From an uncultured Verrucomicrobiota bacterium (GTDB lineage: Bacteria > Verrucomicrobiota > Kiritimatiellia > CAIVKH01), in the NCBI GenBank assembly GCA_937873455.1, contig CALMYG010000006.1, positions 1-64,000 on the forward strand: a DNA stretch of 64,000 nt. The letters are read 5' to 3'. The notes beneath the pieces were generated by a model. The model ran no database searches and was not told the DNA's origin. It saw only the letters and a program-made list of their open reading frames with translations. The translations under genes were made by a program, and so were the position numbers. Shown in pieces: positions 55,898-64,000 of the stretch (its first letter is position 1; each line of letters begins with the position of its first letter).

Positions 55898-57171
55898 GAA
55901 ACCAAATCCTCCAGGGCCGCTTCCCAGGCCGCCACGGTTTTTTGCACGTGGGCTTCGGAATGGGCGACGGACAAAAAGCTCACTTCAAACGGCGACGGCG
56001 GCATGTACACGCCGTGACGAAGCAGCGCATGAAACACCCGGACATAACGATCCTTGTCGGTACGCATCACGTCGTCAAAGTCGCGAACCGCGGTCTCGCC
56101 GAAAAACACCGAAAACACACTGCCCAGCGTCGGAATGACCACCGGGATGCCCCGGCGCGACGCCGCAATCTGAATCGCGGAAACCAGGTGGGCGGTCGCG
56201 CGCTCCAGCGCGGCGTAAGGCGCAAGCTCCCGCAACGTGCGCAGCGTGGCCAGGCCGGCCGCCACCGAAACCGGATTGCCGCTCAACGTTCCCGCCTGAT
56301 ACACATCGCCCAGCGGAGCCAGTCGCTCCATGACGTCCGCGCGGCCGCCCACCGCGCCTACCGGCATGCCGCCGCCGATGATCTTGCCCAGGCAGGTCAC
56401 GTCGGGACTCACCCCGCACTGGTTTTGATAACCGCCGAATCCGAACCGGAACCCGTTAATCACCTCGTCAAAAATCAGCAACGCCCCGACCCGGTCGGCC
56501 CGCATCCGTAAGCCCTCCAGAAAACCCGGCTCGGGAAGAATCAACCCTACGTTCGCCGCCACCGGTTCGACCACGATGCCGGCGAGGTCGGCTCCGTGTT
56601 CATCCAGCAACGCATCGACATCTTCCAGATGGTTGTAGCGCGCCACCAGCGTATTGCCCGCGCATCCGACGGGAACGCCGGCGGACGACGCCGAGGCGAT
56701 CCCGGCCACGCCGCTGCCCGCCTTCACCAGCATGCAGTCGACATGCCCGTGGTAGCAGCCGCTGAACTTCAACACCTTCTCGCGCCCGGTAAATCCCCGG
56801 GCCACCCGGATCGCGGTCATGCAGGCCTCGGTGCCGGAGCTCACCAGCCGCACCCGCTCCATCGAAGGAATCGCCGCGCGGATCAACTCCGCCATTTCGA
56901 TTTCCGCCTCCGTGGTCACCGCATAGCTCGCCCCGCGCGCCACCGCCTCCTGCACCGCCTCCACCACCGACGGGTGGGCATGGCCGAGAATCAGCGGCCC
57001 GAACGACATGCAATAGTCGATCAGCCTCCTTCCATCGGTGGTTTCCAACTCGGCCCCGGAGGCTTGCTTCGCGTAGATGGGCGACCCGCCCACCGAACGA
57101 AAGGCCCGCACCGGGCTGTTCACGCCGCCCGGCATCACCTGTTCGGCGCGTTGTTGAAGATCGGTCGTCAT
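55894..57171 (-). CDS. hemL: Glutamate-1-semialdehyde 2,1-aminomutase
   Basis: This 425-aa PLP enzyme has MPGGVNSPVRAF, SGTEACMTAIRVARGFTGREKVLKFSGCYHGH, a cofactor Asp in FDEVINGFRFG, and the Schiff-base Lys in LGKIIGGGMPVGA. It makes 5-aminolevulinate from glutamate-1-semialdehyde, the C5 route. It is first in the operon hemL-hemQ-hemE-hemY. The Shine-Dalgarno region is weak. HemA (glutamyl-tRNA reductase) is not in the window. Confidence 0.97.
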   Translation of the reverse strand: MTTDLQQRAEQVMPGGVNSPVRAFRSVGGSPIYAKQASGAELETTDGRRLIDYCMSFGPLILGHAHPSVVEAVQEAVARGASYAVTTEAEIEMAELIRAAIPSMERVRLVSSGTEACMTAIRVARGFTGREKVLKFSGCYHGHVDCMLVKAGSGVAGIASASSAGVPVGCAGNTLVARYNHLEDVDALLDEHGADLAGIVVEPVAANVGLILPEPGFLEGLRMRADRVGALLIFDEVINGFRFGFGGYQNQCGVSPDVTCLGKIIGGGMPVGAVGGRADVMERLAPLGDVYQAGTLSGNPVSVAAGLATLRTLRELAPYAALERATAHLVSAIQIAASRRGIPVVIPTLGSVFSVFFGETAVRDFDDVMRTDKDRYVRVFHALLRHGVYMPPSPFEVSFLSVAHSEAHVQKTVAAWEAALEDLVS

Positions 57172-57268
57172 AAAGGCCGCAAATGTACATCAAGCCGCCC
57201 CCCCGCGCGAATAAAAAGATGCCGTTACGTCCCGGAGGGGCGTATTCCATTCGATAACGACACGATCC

Positions 57269-57467
57269 GGACGGCGAGGCCGCCGTCCCTCCCGGCATGT
57301 TGCGGGTAAACGTTCCCCGCCTGCCTGCCAGCCCCGCACGCCTGCGTGGGGCAGGCTGGCTCCCTCCCGCATGTCGGGAGGGCGGGCAGGCAAGGTTCGG
57401 AAAAATGACCTGAAAAAAGTTCCAAACCTTGGAACTTTTTGGCCCTCGTTTTTCTAAGGTTTGGAAC
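57269..57467. repeat. Cluster of intergenic palindromes
   Basis: Three elements lie between hemL and the accessory gene. ggacggcg...cgccgtcc (57269-57288) has an 8-bp stem. A composite GC hairpin at 57318-57395 contains nested stems, such as cctcccg/cgggagg and an outer cctgcc/ggcagg. A perfect palindrome at 57414-57440 has arms aaaaagttccaa and ttggaacttttt around 3 nt, with a third half-site aaggtttggaac at 57456-57467. The AT-flanked palindrome could act as a bidirectional terminator or operator. The rest of 57172-57585 contains no gene I can support. Confidence 0.6.
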
Positions 57468-57585
57468 ATTTGATCAACGACCGGGCAGGATCCCCGGCTC
57501 GGCAGGAGTTTTCCTGGTCGGACACCCTGCCTCGTCATCCCCGCGTGACAACGGTAATCAAAAACGGTAATACAGGGCTATCGCC

Positions 57586-57645
57586 ATGCCGACACAGAAC
57601 TGGGAGAGGGAAAGAAAAGGCGGAAAACACGACTGGGCGGTTTGA
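57586..57645 (+). pseudogene. 19-codon remnant resembling a methyltransferase N-terminus
   Basis: ATGCCGACACAGAACTGG at 57586 matches 16 of 18 bases at 61719 (ATGCCGACGCTGAACTGG), where a recognisable methyltransferase start remains. After about 30 bases the similarity is lost, and the frame ends in TGA 3 nt before the ATG of the large NTPase gene. It may be one side of a duplicated target site or a short leader peptide. Confidence 0.4.
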
Positions 57646-57648
57646 TAA

Positions 57649-60600
57649 ATGAAATTCGTTACCAGAACGGTACAGCAGATCTATCCAGAGCCTGAATACG
57701 AAGAGTCACGACGGCGCTCTTTTACAGATTACCTTGATGCCTCGGCTATTGTGTTGTTGGGTGACCCGGGCATTGGGAAAACAACCGAATTTGAACACGC
57801 CTGCGCGTTAGAGCAGAGTGCTGAAAAACACCCTGCAGACGACTTCTTGACGTTGGCGACGAGGCGCTTTAAGGGCAAAACGTTATACATCGACGCACTA
57901 GATGAGTTCAGATCACAAGACGTCTCCGGTCGGGAGGTGTTGAATAGGATTCGCGGACGTCTTGACGAGCTTGAAAATCCAAAGTTCCGGATATCCTGCA
58001 GAATTGCTGATTGGGGTGGCAAAATAGACACCCAAAGCTTGGCCAAGGTTTCGCGAGACGAATCTATTGTCGTATTAAAGCTCAATCCGCTTACGGATGA
58101 CGATATTGCCGAAGCGATCAGTGACGAAATTTCCGAACCCCAGAAATTCCTTGATGAAGCACGAAGTTGGGGCCTTGGTGACCTCTTGTTCAATCCGCAA
58201 ACGCTTGAATTGCTGATCGAGGCCGTCTACCAGGGACACAATTGGCCGTCCTCGCGGATGGAGACATTTGAACTGGCCATTTAAGAATTGGTGAGAGAGC
58301 CGTCAGGCCATCACGCCAAATCAAAAATGGGTCGTTATGGCATTGAAGAACTTCTGGATGCGGCGGGTCAACTTTGCCTCGCAATCATGTTAAGTAATGC
58401 CGGTGGATTGTCGCTGTCGCAACCGGCCGCGAACGCGAGGCGCCCTTCCATACAGGATTTGTTCGGCCATGAGCGGCGTTACTTGGCGGCGGCAAAGCGG
58501 CGACTTTTCATCATTGATGAAAATGAGCATGTTTTCCCAAGTCACCGAACGATAGCGGAATATTTGGGTGCCCGCACATTATCGCAGAAGCTTCTTAATG
58601 GTGAATTGAGTCTTATCCGGGTAATCACCCTCTTGACGGGTCCAACCGGTGAAACCACCTCCGATCTGCGGGGTCTTTATGGATGGCTCCCATGTTTTTG
58701 CCCGGAACAGGCCGACGCCTTGATTCCAATTGACCCGTTGGGCATCGTACTACACGGCGATCCATCCATGCTGAGTGTTTCCCTGAAGCAAAAGCTGCTT
58801 TATAGCCTGAAAGAACTCGCCAAAGGAGATCCATGGTTTCGTGCCGGAAATTGGAGCGGCGAACCTTTTGGTGCCCTCTGCAAAACCGAAATGGCACCGA
58901 CATTTCGGAGGTTTATTGACGATGAAAAAACAGATGACCATGTTGTCTCATGTATTTTGGATGCAATCAGGTACGGCGAGCCAGTCCCGTCGCTCGGAAA
59001 TGCTCTTCTTCGCTTGATCAGAAAGGGCGGTGCGAATGGCCGTCAAGCTGTGGAGGCGTTTGTTCGTGCATGTCCCGGGCGAATCACCGATTTAAAGCCG
59101 GTTTTGGATGACATCGTCAAGGGCGTGGTTGATGATCCGGACCGTTTTCTTCGGCCAACCCTTTTGAGGCAACTTTATCCGGCGCACATTCCAATAGAGA
59201 AGATCATAGACTATTTCGACTTGGAGAATGTGGATAGCGACCCTATCAACAGTTACACCCTTCAAATGCGCCTGCTGGAGGAATCCTCCACCGAAGATGC
59301 GGTTCGCCTTCTTGAGACCATAATTGATTGGAAAGACCGTGAGAAGCTGATTCACAACCATTGCGGCGAAAGGATCGTCAGCAAGCTCTTGTGGCGCGTT
59401 GTGCAATCAAAAGGCGATACTACGCCAATTCCCCAGATTTATAAATGGCTGGGTGTTGGAGTCGAGAATCATGGGCATAATTTTATTAGAGACAAAGAGA
59501 CCAAGCTGATCAGGGCATGGTTGTCTGATCGACCGGTATTGTATGAAAAATTGTTTCATCACTGGCTTGGCTTGCCTCACGATGATGGACTGGACGGGTT
59601 ACCATTCTCGCTTTTCACTGGCAGAATGCTCAACGTTCCACGACCCGCCGGTTATTGGCGAAAATTACTGATTAAAGCCATCGAGCCAGGCATAGATTCA
59701 AGTGTGTCGCGGTTCTTGTTCTGTGTCGCGGTTCATGACGCATTTAACTCCACCGCCTCCGACGGACTTGCGCTTGATGACGTCCTGTTGTTTGTCAAAC
59801 AAAACCCTAGCTTCCATGACCTTTACGAAAACTTACACAAGGTTGAAATCAATGATTTGAGGACGAGTATTTTTCTGAAAAGACAACAACACAAACAGAA
59901 CGAAAAATCACGAAATGATCAATTTATACATGATCTCACATCCCGTATTCCGGGCATAATCGGTGGTCAGGATTTGTCGGCGCTTTCCGATTTTGCTTCG
60001 GTGTACTTCCACTCCAGGGTGGAAGGGTCCGACAAATTGACGCCCTGGGAGCGCATTTCATTTGAGACCAACCAGGAGTTGGCTGACGCCGCATTTGAAG
60101 GTATAAAAAGGATGGCCTGCCGTGATGCGCCCTTTTCGGCATTGCAAGTGGGACGCGCTAAGGCAAAAAACAAAGAATATCGCATAGCGAGAGTTGTTCT
60201 TGCCGGTCTCGACATCATAGCGCGCGAGAGACTTGATCTAAAGGAAGTTATCCCTGACGCTATGGTTGAACTGGCCGTTGCCTTCCACCTGTCCGAGGGG
60301 GGGTACGATGAGGATAAATTGTGGTTGGGTCAATTTGTTCATGATCGCCCCTCGGTTGTATCCAAGGCAATGCTTGAATATTTCCGTCCCGTCATGCGGG
60401 TCAAAAGAGAGGCCGGAACTCCCGGTCTCTATGAACTCGCTGGAGATTCGCCGTTGGCAAAACTCGCCAGCACCGTAGCTCCAGCTCTGTTAAAGCAATT
60501 TCCGGCGGCACAAGAGCCGAATTTGCGAACCCTCATGAAGGCCGTATTGAGGGCATGTCCGCGTGAGGAAATCCTCGCGCTTGCCAGGGCAGTATTGTCA

Positions 60601-61731
60601 AAGCCGGGAAAGGTTGAGGGCGAAGCGCGTTTAATGTGGGAGACGCTCTGTTGGATTACATGCGGCGAAAATGATAAAGGTCCCAGCTTTTCCCTTCGGC
60701 CGACGGCGCAGAATGCCATCTTGGTCATGAAAACGTTCTTGATACCGCTGCGGAATGATTCGGGAATTGCGATTAAGCCATCTATGGATGCCGTGCTGGC
60801 TGTAATATCGTATTGCGGGCGCGCATGCCGCCCGGAAGAGCGGTTCAGAAGCGGCTTCGTTCGAGAGATTGACGAAACATCCCGATATTTGGGTGAACTT
60901 ATTGGCATTGCTGGAGGTAGCGCAGATGTTGGGGTCGCCGACAAACTATGGCAAATGATCCGGGATCCGAAGCTGAAGCCGTGGCACAAATCTCTATTGC
61001 ATGCACGGGCCGTATGCTTGCGAAAAATTGGCGAGAGATATTTTAATCCACCCTCGGCATCATCAATCGTCAAGGCTCTCTCTGGCGGACCTCCTGTCGA
61101 CATTTGTGACTTGAAGTCTGTCGCTCTTGATGCACTTGAGGACATCCAGCGAGATATAACTCATGGTAGATCTAATGGTTATGAGGCGTTTTGGAATGTG
61201 GGTCGTCACGGCAAGCCAATTAAGAATGCCCCCCTGCCTGAAAATACATGTCGAAACAGGTTGATGGAGTTTCTTCGATCGCGCCTCGTGGCTAAGGGGA
61301 TTAGAGTTGAAAGGGAGGGCAGTAGGTCCAATGACAGGAGAACGGATTTGTCGATCAGTTGCGGAGCCTTCTCCTTGCCGATTGAGATCAAACTTCAGAG
61401 TCATCGCGCGTTATGGACTGCTGTAAAGACACAGCTTGTCGACTCTTGCGCCAAAGATCCCGACGCTCTAAATCGGGGTATCTATATCGTGATCTATCAC
61501 GGGAAGTACGGCAAGAAGGTCAAACCTCCGCCAAAGGGTGTAACGATTTCGGACCATAAGGATAGCCTTCGAGATGCTCTTCTGGCGATGATCCCGGACA
61601 ATTCAAAGCCTTACATTTCAGTATTTGTGCTCGATGTGTCTTATCCATTCGGCCAAATACGGCCCAAGGGGTCTTCCCGGATGACAAAACCCAGAATTCC
61701 GGGTAAAAGTGGTGCCCTATGCCGACGCTGA
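57649..61731 (+). pseudogene. STAND/NACHT-like NTPase with helical repeats and C-terminal PD-(D/E)XK nuclease domain, split by an in-frame TAA
   Basis: One reading frame of 1361 codons runs through a single TAA at 58282-58284 (codon 212). The N-terminal 211 residues are a P-loop NTPase with Walker A GDPGIGKT (38-45), Walker B LYIDALDE (79-86) and FRISCRIADW. The rest (from 58285) is helical and repeat-like, and the end has a nuclease-type motif D1233 ... E1246-I-K1248 in RTDLSI / LPIEIKL. TAA GAA could derive from CAA by one C-to-T change. Alternatively a TTG/GTG at 58288-58291 could restart translation. The region is visibly AT-richer than its neighbours. A single-gene defence role is inferred from architecture and context; no named system is claimed. 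Confidence 0.75.
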
Positions 61732-61847
61732 ACTGGATTGGGAAAGAAGCGGTGGTGAATCACCACTTGCAGGTGCCTTTTCACCTGCTGAAGGATGTTC
61801 CCGATCTTTCCTGCGGCGATCCCGGTTCCGGCAACCTCGTCGTGTAG
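61719..61847 (+). pseudogene. N-terminal fragment of a type III-like DNA methyltransferase (Mod)
   Basis: A 42-codon frame starting MPTLNWIGKEAVVNHH and continuing through FHLLKDVPDLSCGDPGSGNLVV matches the opening of type III-like site-specific DNA methyltransferases as I recall them, which continue with QGDNLLALKAL. Here it stops at TAG (61845) before any catalytic motif, so it is a remnant. It overlaps the last 13 nt of the NTPase/nuclease frame. The following 130 nt (61848-61977) hold nothing I can name. Confidence 0.6.
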
Positions 61848-61977
61848 AGCGCCTTTTGGTGCACTTCCCAGGCGATCCGCGCGTAGCCTCCCGCTTCCCC
61901 TATTTGCGATCTTTTTCTATGGCGTTCTGGTTCGGTTTGCCTGTACGGCCATCGGGGATTCCCTTATTATCGGATGT

Positions 61978-64000
61978 ATGAAGCCGTTTCGTTTTCTGGT
62001 TTGTTTTTATTTGCTCGGGTTGGTCCTTGCGCGCGAGGTTGCGGGGGATGACCAACCCTGGGTGTTCAAGACCATGCTCACCCAGGCGCAGTTCGATGCG
62101 GAACATGCCGCTTGGTCGGCCGCGCCGTATCGCCTGCGCTTAAGCAGCCTGAACGGCATTACCTTGCTGGGGAACATCTACTACGATGCGGTCTGGAGCG
62201 ATAACCCCCAGGGAAAAACCCAATACGTGGGTCGCGGGATGACCAGCTCGACGTTCAGCTTCACGCATGGCCTCCATGTCAACCAGGGCCGCGGGTTACT
62301 CTGGGTTTCCGGCTTCGAGGGCCCCAGCGGACCGCGCTACAACGCGGTGTGGGAGGACGGCGCCCCAACCTCCAACCGGACGGTCGCGATCGGCTTGACC
62401 AAGGCGCAGTTGGATGCCCAGATTGCCGAGAATTCAGCCGAGGGGCGTGAGCTTTCCGACGTGCTGACATTCAATTCAGGGCCACAGGTCCTGCACAATG
62501 GCCTCTGGCGACCGGCCGGCAATCCGGTGTTTGCCAATGCCATCCGCTACAACCAAACCTTGGCCGAGCTGGAGGAGGAAATCGCTTCACGGTTCAGCAA
62601 CAATTGGCAACTCATCCGGATCACCGGCGGCCAAACCCTGGCGGGCGTGGTCCACTGCTCCGTCTGGGCGCGTGGATTCGGACGCCAAAACGCCTATGCC
62701 CAGCCCCGCGTGGTCTACACCGACATCAACGGGCAAATCGAAAACGCCTTGTATTCCGGATACCGGCCGCAATGGATACAGCAATACGAAATCCAGACCG
62801 GGGGCGGTAATAACCGGTATTATATCGCCCATTATGTCCGCAACGGCGGGTTGCCCATCTCCTACATCGAGCGCTTGAGGGTGGCATATCGGTATCACCA
62901 CGTCGGCATCTCCCATCAAGGACGATTGATCTATGCCGCCGGCCACAAGCCAATTCCCGGCAGTGCTCGTGCCCATTGGCCGGACCTGCGCGCCAATCAC
63001 CGGGTGCGGATCGGCAGCGTCTCGAAGATGATCACCGCCACCGCCATCCTCGACTTGGTGAATCGCGGTCTTTTGAGCCTGGATGACCGGGTGCTGGGGC
63101 CGGGTTCGATCTTTGGCAACGAAATCGGCTGGCGGGCCCATCAACCGTTTACCGCCTGGGAACAGCAAATCCGGATCCGCCACTTGCTGACCATGACCAG
63201 CGGGTTTGCAACCGAACCGGATTGGCATCCTTATACCAGCAACCCCAACGTGCTGGACATTCTGGATCAATGGGTTCGCGACCACGACCCGATCAGTCCG
63301 CCGGGAACGACGAACCGATACGTCAACGCCAACACCGCCATGCTCGGCGCCGTGATCGAGCGCATCAGCGGGATGTCGTACGAGGAATATTGCCGTCAAC
63401 GCATCCTGCGGCCGGCCGGCATTCAAGACCAGCACATGACCTTTCTCACCGGGGCTCTGAATGAACATCAACCCGGGGAGCCGTTTTACATTTTCCACAC
63501 CAGCAATTATCCCCCGGATTTATATTCCACCAACCTTCATTGGCGGATCAACAATCCCGGCGGGGGCTGGGTCGCCCGGCCTCAGGACGCCCTGATGTTT
63601 CTGCGACGGGTCGATCAATTGGCCTTCAACAAGGATATCCTGCCAGAGGCCTTGCTGGATCAGCGCTTTGATACCGGCGGCGCGGTTCGTACCGATGGCA
63701 CCCCCAGCAGCTACGGCATGGCCACCATGATCTTTGGCTTCGGTTGGGGACATAATGGCCAGTTCCCTCAAGCCGGAGGATCAACCTGGCTGTTGCAATA
63801 TGGCGATGCAGGGATGTTTCTGCACGTGCCGGTGGTCGATCAGGGGTTGCCCTCTACGGTGGCGTTACGCCAGATCATTGACGACATCACCGCCGCCGGC
63901 GATTGGCCCGAACAGCTCAATCTGTTTGACTCCATCAACCCCGGTTACGATTCCTGGGTGCAGTCGCGTTTTCCGGCGGCCATGCGCGCAAACGCCTCGT
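61978..64000 (+). CDS. Secreted beta-lactamase-fold serine hydrolase, 3' end beyond the window
   Basis: The frame is open from ATG 61978 to the window edge (674 codons). A signal peptide (MKPFRFLVCFYLLGLVLA) is followed by about 300 residues of repeats such as LTQAQFDAEHAAW / LTKAQLDAQIAEN and GITLLGNIYYDAVW / LAGVVHCSVW, as in the N-terminal domain of polyglycine-hydrolase-like proteins. The class C beta-lactamase-type domain then has the S-x-x-K motif in RIGSVSKMITATAI, the Tyr motif in NRYVNANTAMLG, and a late HNG in GFGWGHNGQFPQAGG. It probably acts on peptides or esters outside the cell rather than on antibiotics. The C-terminus is not visible. Confidence 0.85.
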   Translation, partial: MKPFRFLVCFYLLGLVLAREVAGDDQPWVFKTMLTQAQFDAEHAAWSAAPYRLRLSSLNGITLLGNIYYDAVWSDNPQGKTQYVGRGMTSSTFSFTHGLHVNQGRGLLWVSGFEGPSGPRYNAVWEDGAPTSNRTVAIGLTKAQLDAQIAENSAEGRELSDVLTFNSGPQVLHNGLWRPAGNPVFANAIRYNQTLAELEEEIASRFSNNWQLIRITGGQTLAGVVHCSVWARGFGRQNAYAQPRVVYTDINGQIENALYSGYRPQWIQQYEIQTGGGNNRYYIAHYVRNGGLPISYIERLRVAYRYHHVGISHQGRLIYAAGHKPIPGSARAHWPDLRANHRVRIGSVSKMITATAILDLVNRGLLSLDDRVLGPGSIFGNEIGWRAHQPFTAWEQQIRIRHLLTMTSGFATEPDWHPYTSNPNVLDILDQWVRDHDPISPPGTTNRYVNANTAMLGAVIERISGMSYEEYCRQRILRPAGIQDQHMTFLTGALNEHQPGEPFYIFHTSNYPPDLYSTNLHWRINNPGGGWVARPQDALMFLRRVDQLAFNKDILPEALLDQRFDTGGAVRTDGTPSSYGMATMIFGFGWGHNGQFPQAGGSTWLLQYGDAGMFLHVPVVDQGLPSTVALRQIIDDITAAGDWPEQLNLFDSINPGYDSWVQSRFPAAMRANAS

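Noticed and set aside
57318..57395. CRISPR-like repeats in the GC palindrome region
   Set aside because: There are no regularly spaced identical repeats and no cas genes; the structure is nested inverted repeats only.
58282..58284. Programmed stop-codon readthrough or recoding of the TAA
   Set aside because: TAA is not a selenocysteine or pyrrolysine codon, it is followed by G (good termination context), and no recoding structure is evident; a nonsense change or reinitiation is simpler.

Overview
The window is GC-rich (about 60% by eye) bacterial chromosome, most likely from the PVC superphylum (Kiritimatiellota or a relative in Verrucomicrobiota). The reasons are giant secreted proteins made of cadherin-like, FG-GAP and lectin-like modules that end in a short '...FYR' C-terminal module, a PEP-CTERM protein, many secreted or lipid-anchored proteins next to sensor kinases, and dispersed GC-rich palindromes in intergenic DNA. 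This placement is inference; the window has no rRNA gene to confirm it.

Layout. 1-5994: a palindromic repeat and tRNA-Cys, then a leftward polyphosphate operon (ROK sugar kinase, ppx/gppA, ppk1, CHAD protein) with 4-8 nt gene overlaps. 6448-20731: surface and secreted proteins, consisting of a 3592-aa mosaic giant on the + strand and a leftward set of three exported proteins (five BACON-like repeats, a tail-fibre-like protein, a small protein). 21616-27313: PrpD, a beta-propeller lipoprotein, a flippase-like membrane protein and a GT39-type glycosyltransferase. 27354-32734: an NtrC-type regulator, its PAS kinase and a hybrid kinase. 32799-39345: dnaE, rlmN and an MscS-like channel. 39362-40677: tRNA-Arg and an unusual tRNA-Ser locus. 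40689-41318: a PEP-CTERM protein. 41535-47938: the nusA-infB-rbfA-truB-ribF translation/transcription operon plus an alpha/beta hydrolase. 47947-57171: a leftward run of hemL-hemQ-hemE-hemY followed by a multi-PAS kinase and a degenerate kinase/receiver protein. 57200-61850: an AT-richer accessory island with palindromes and a large P-loop NTPase/PD-(D/E)XK nuclease-like gene cut by one in-frame TAA, flanked by two remnants of what looks like a type III methyltransferase start. 61978-64000: a secreted beta-lactamase-fold serine hydrolase running off the window.

Two places stand out. (1) At 39573-40677, 5' halves of tRNA-Ser(GGA) are tandemly repeated upstream of the intact gene, each interrupted at the anticodon by the same kind of palindromic element. 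A small GIY-YIG endonuclease gene lies directly downstream in two 405-bp copies, and each copy carries another tRNA-Ser anticodon arm interrupted at the same point. This looks like a tRNA-anticodon-targeted palindromic element linked to a GIY-YIG nuclease. (2) At 57649-61731, a single-gene NTPase-plus-nuclease protein looks like a defence system that has been inactivated, or split in two, by a CAA-to-TAA type change.

The heme genes fit the coproporphyrin-dependent pathway (HemQ/ChdC next to HemY/CgoX). The polyphosphate genes make a coherent set: synthesis (Ppk), hydrolysis (Ppx), granule-associated CHAD and a sugar kinase that could use ATP or polyphosphate. All functions are read from sequence motifs and recalled family features; no database search was run.
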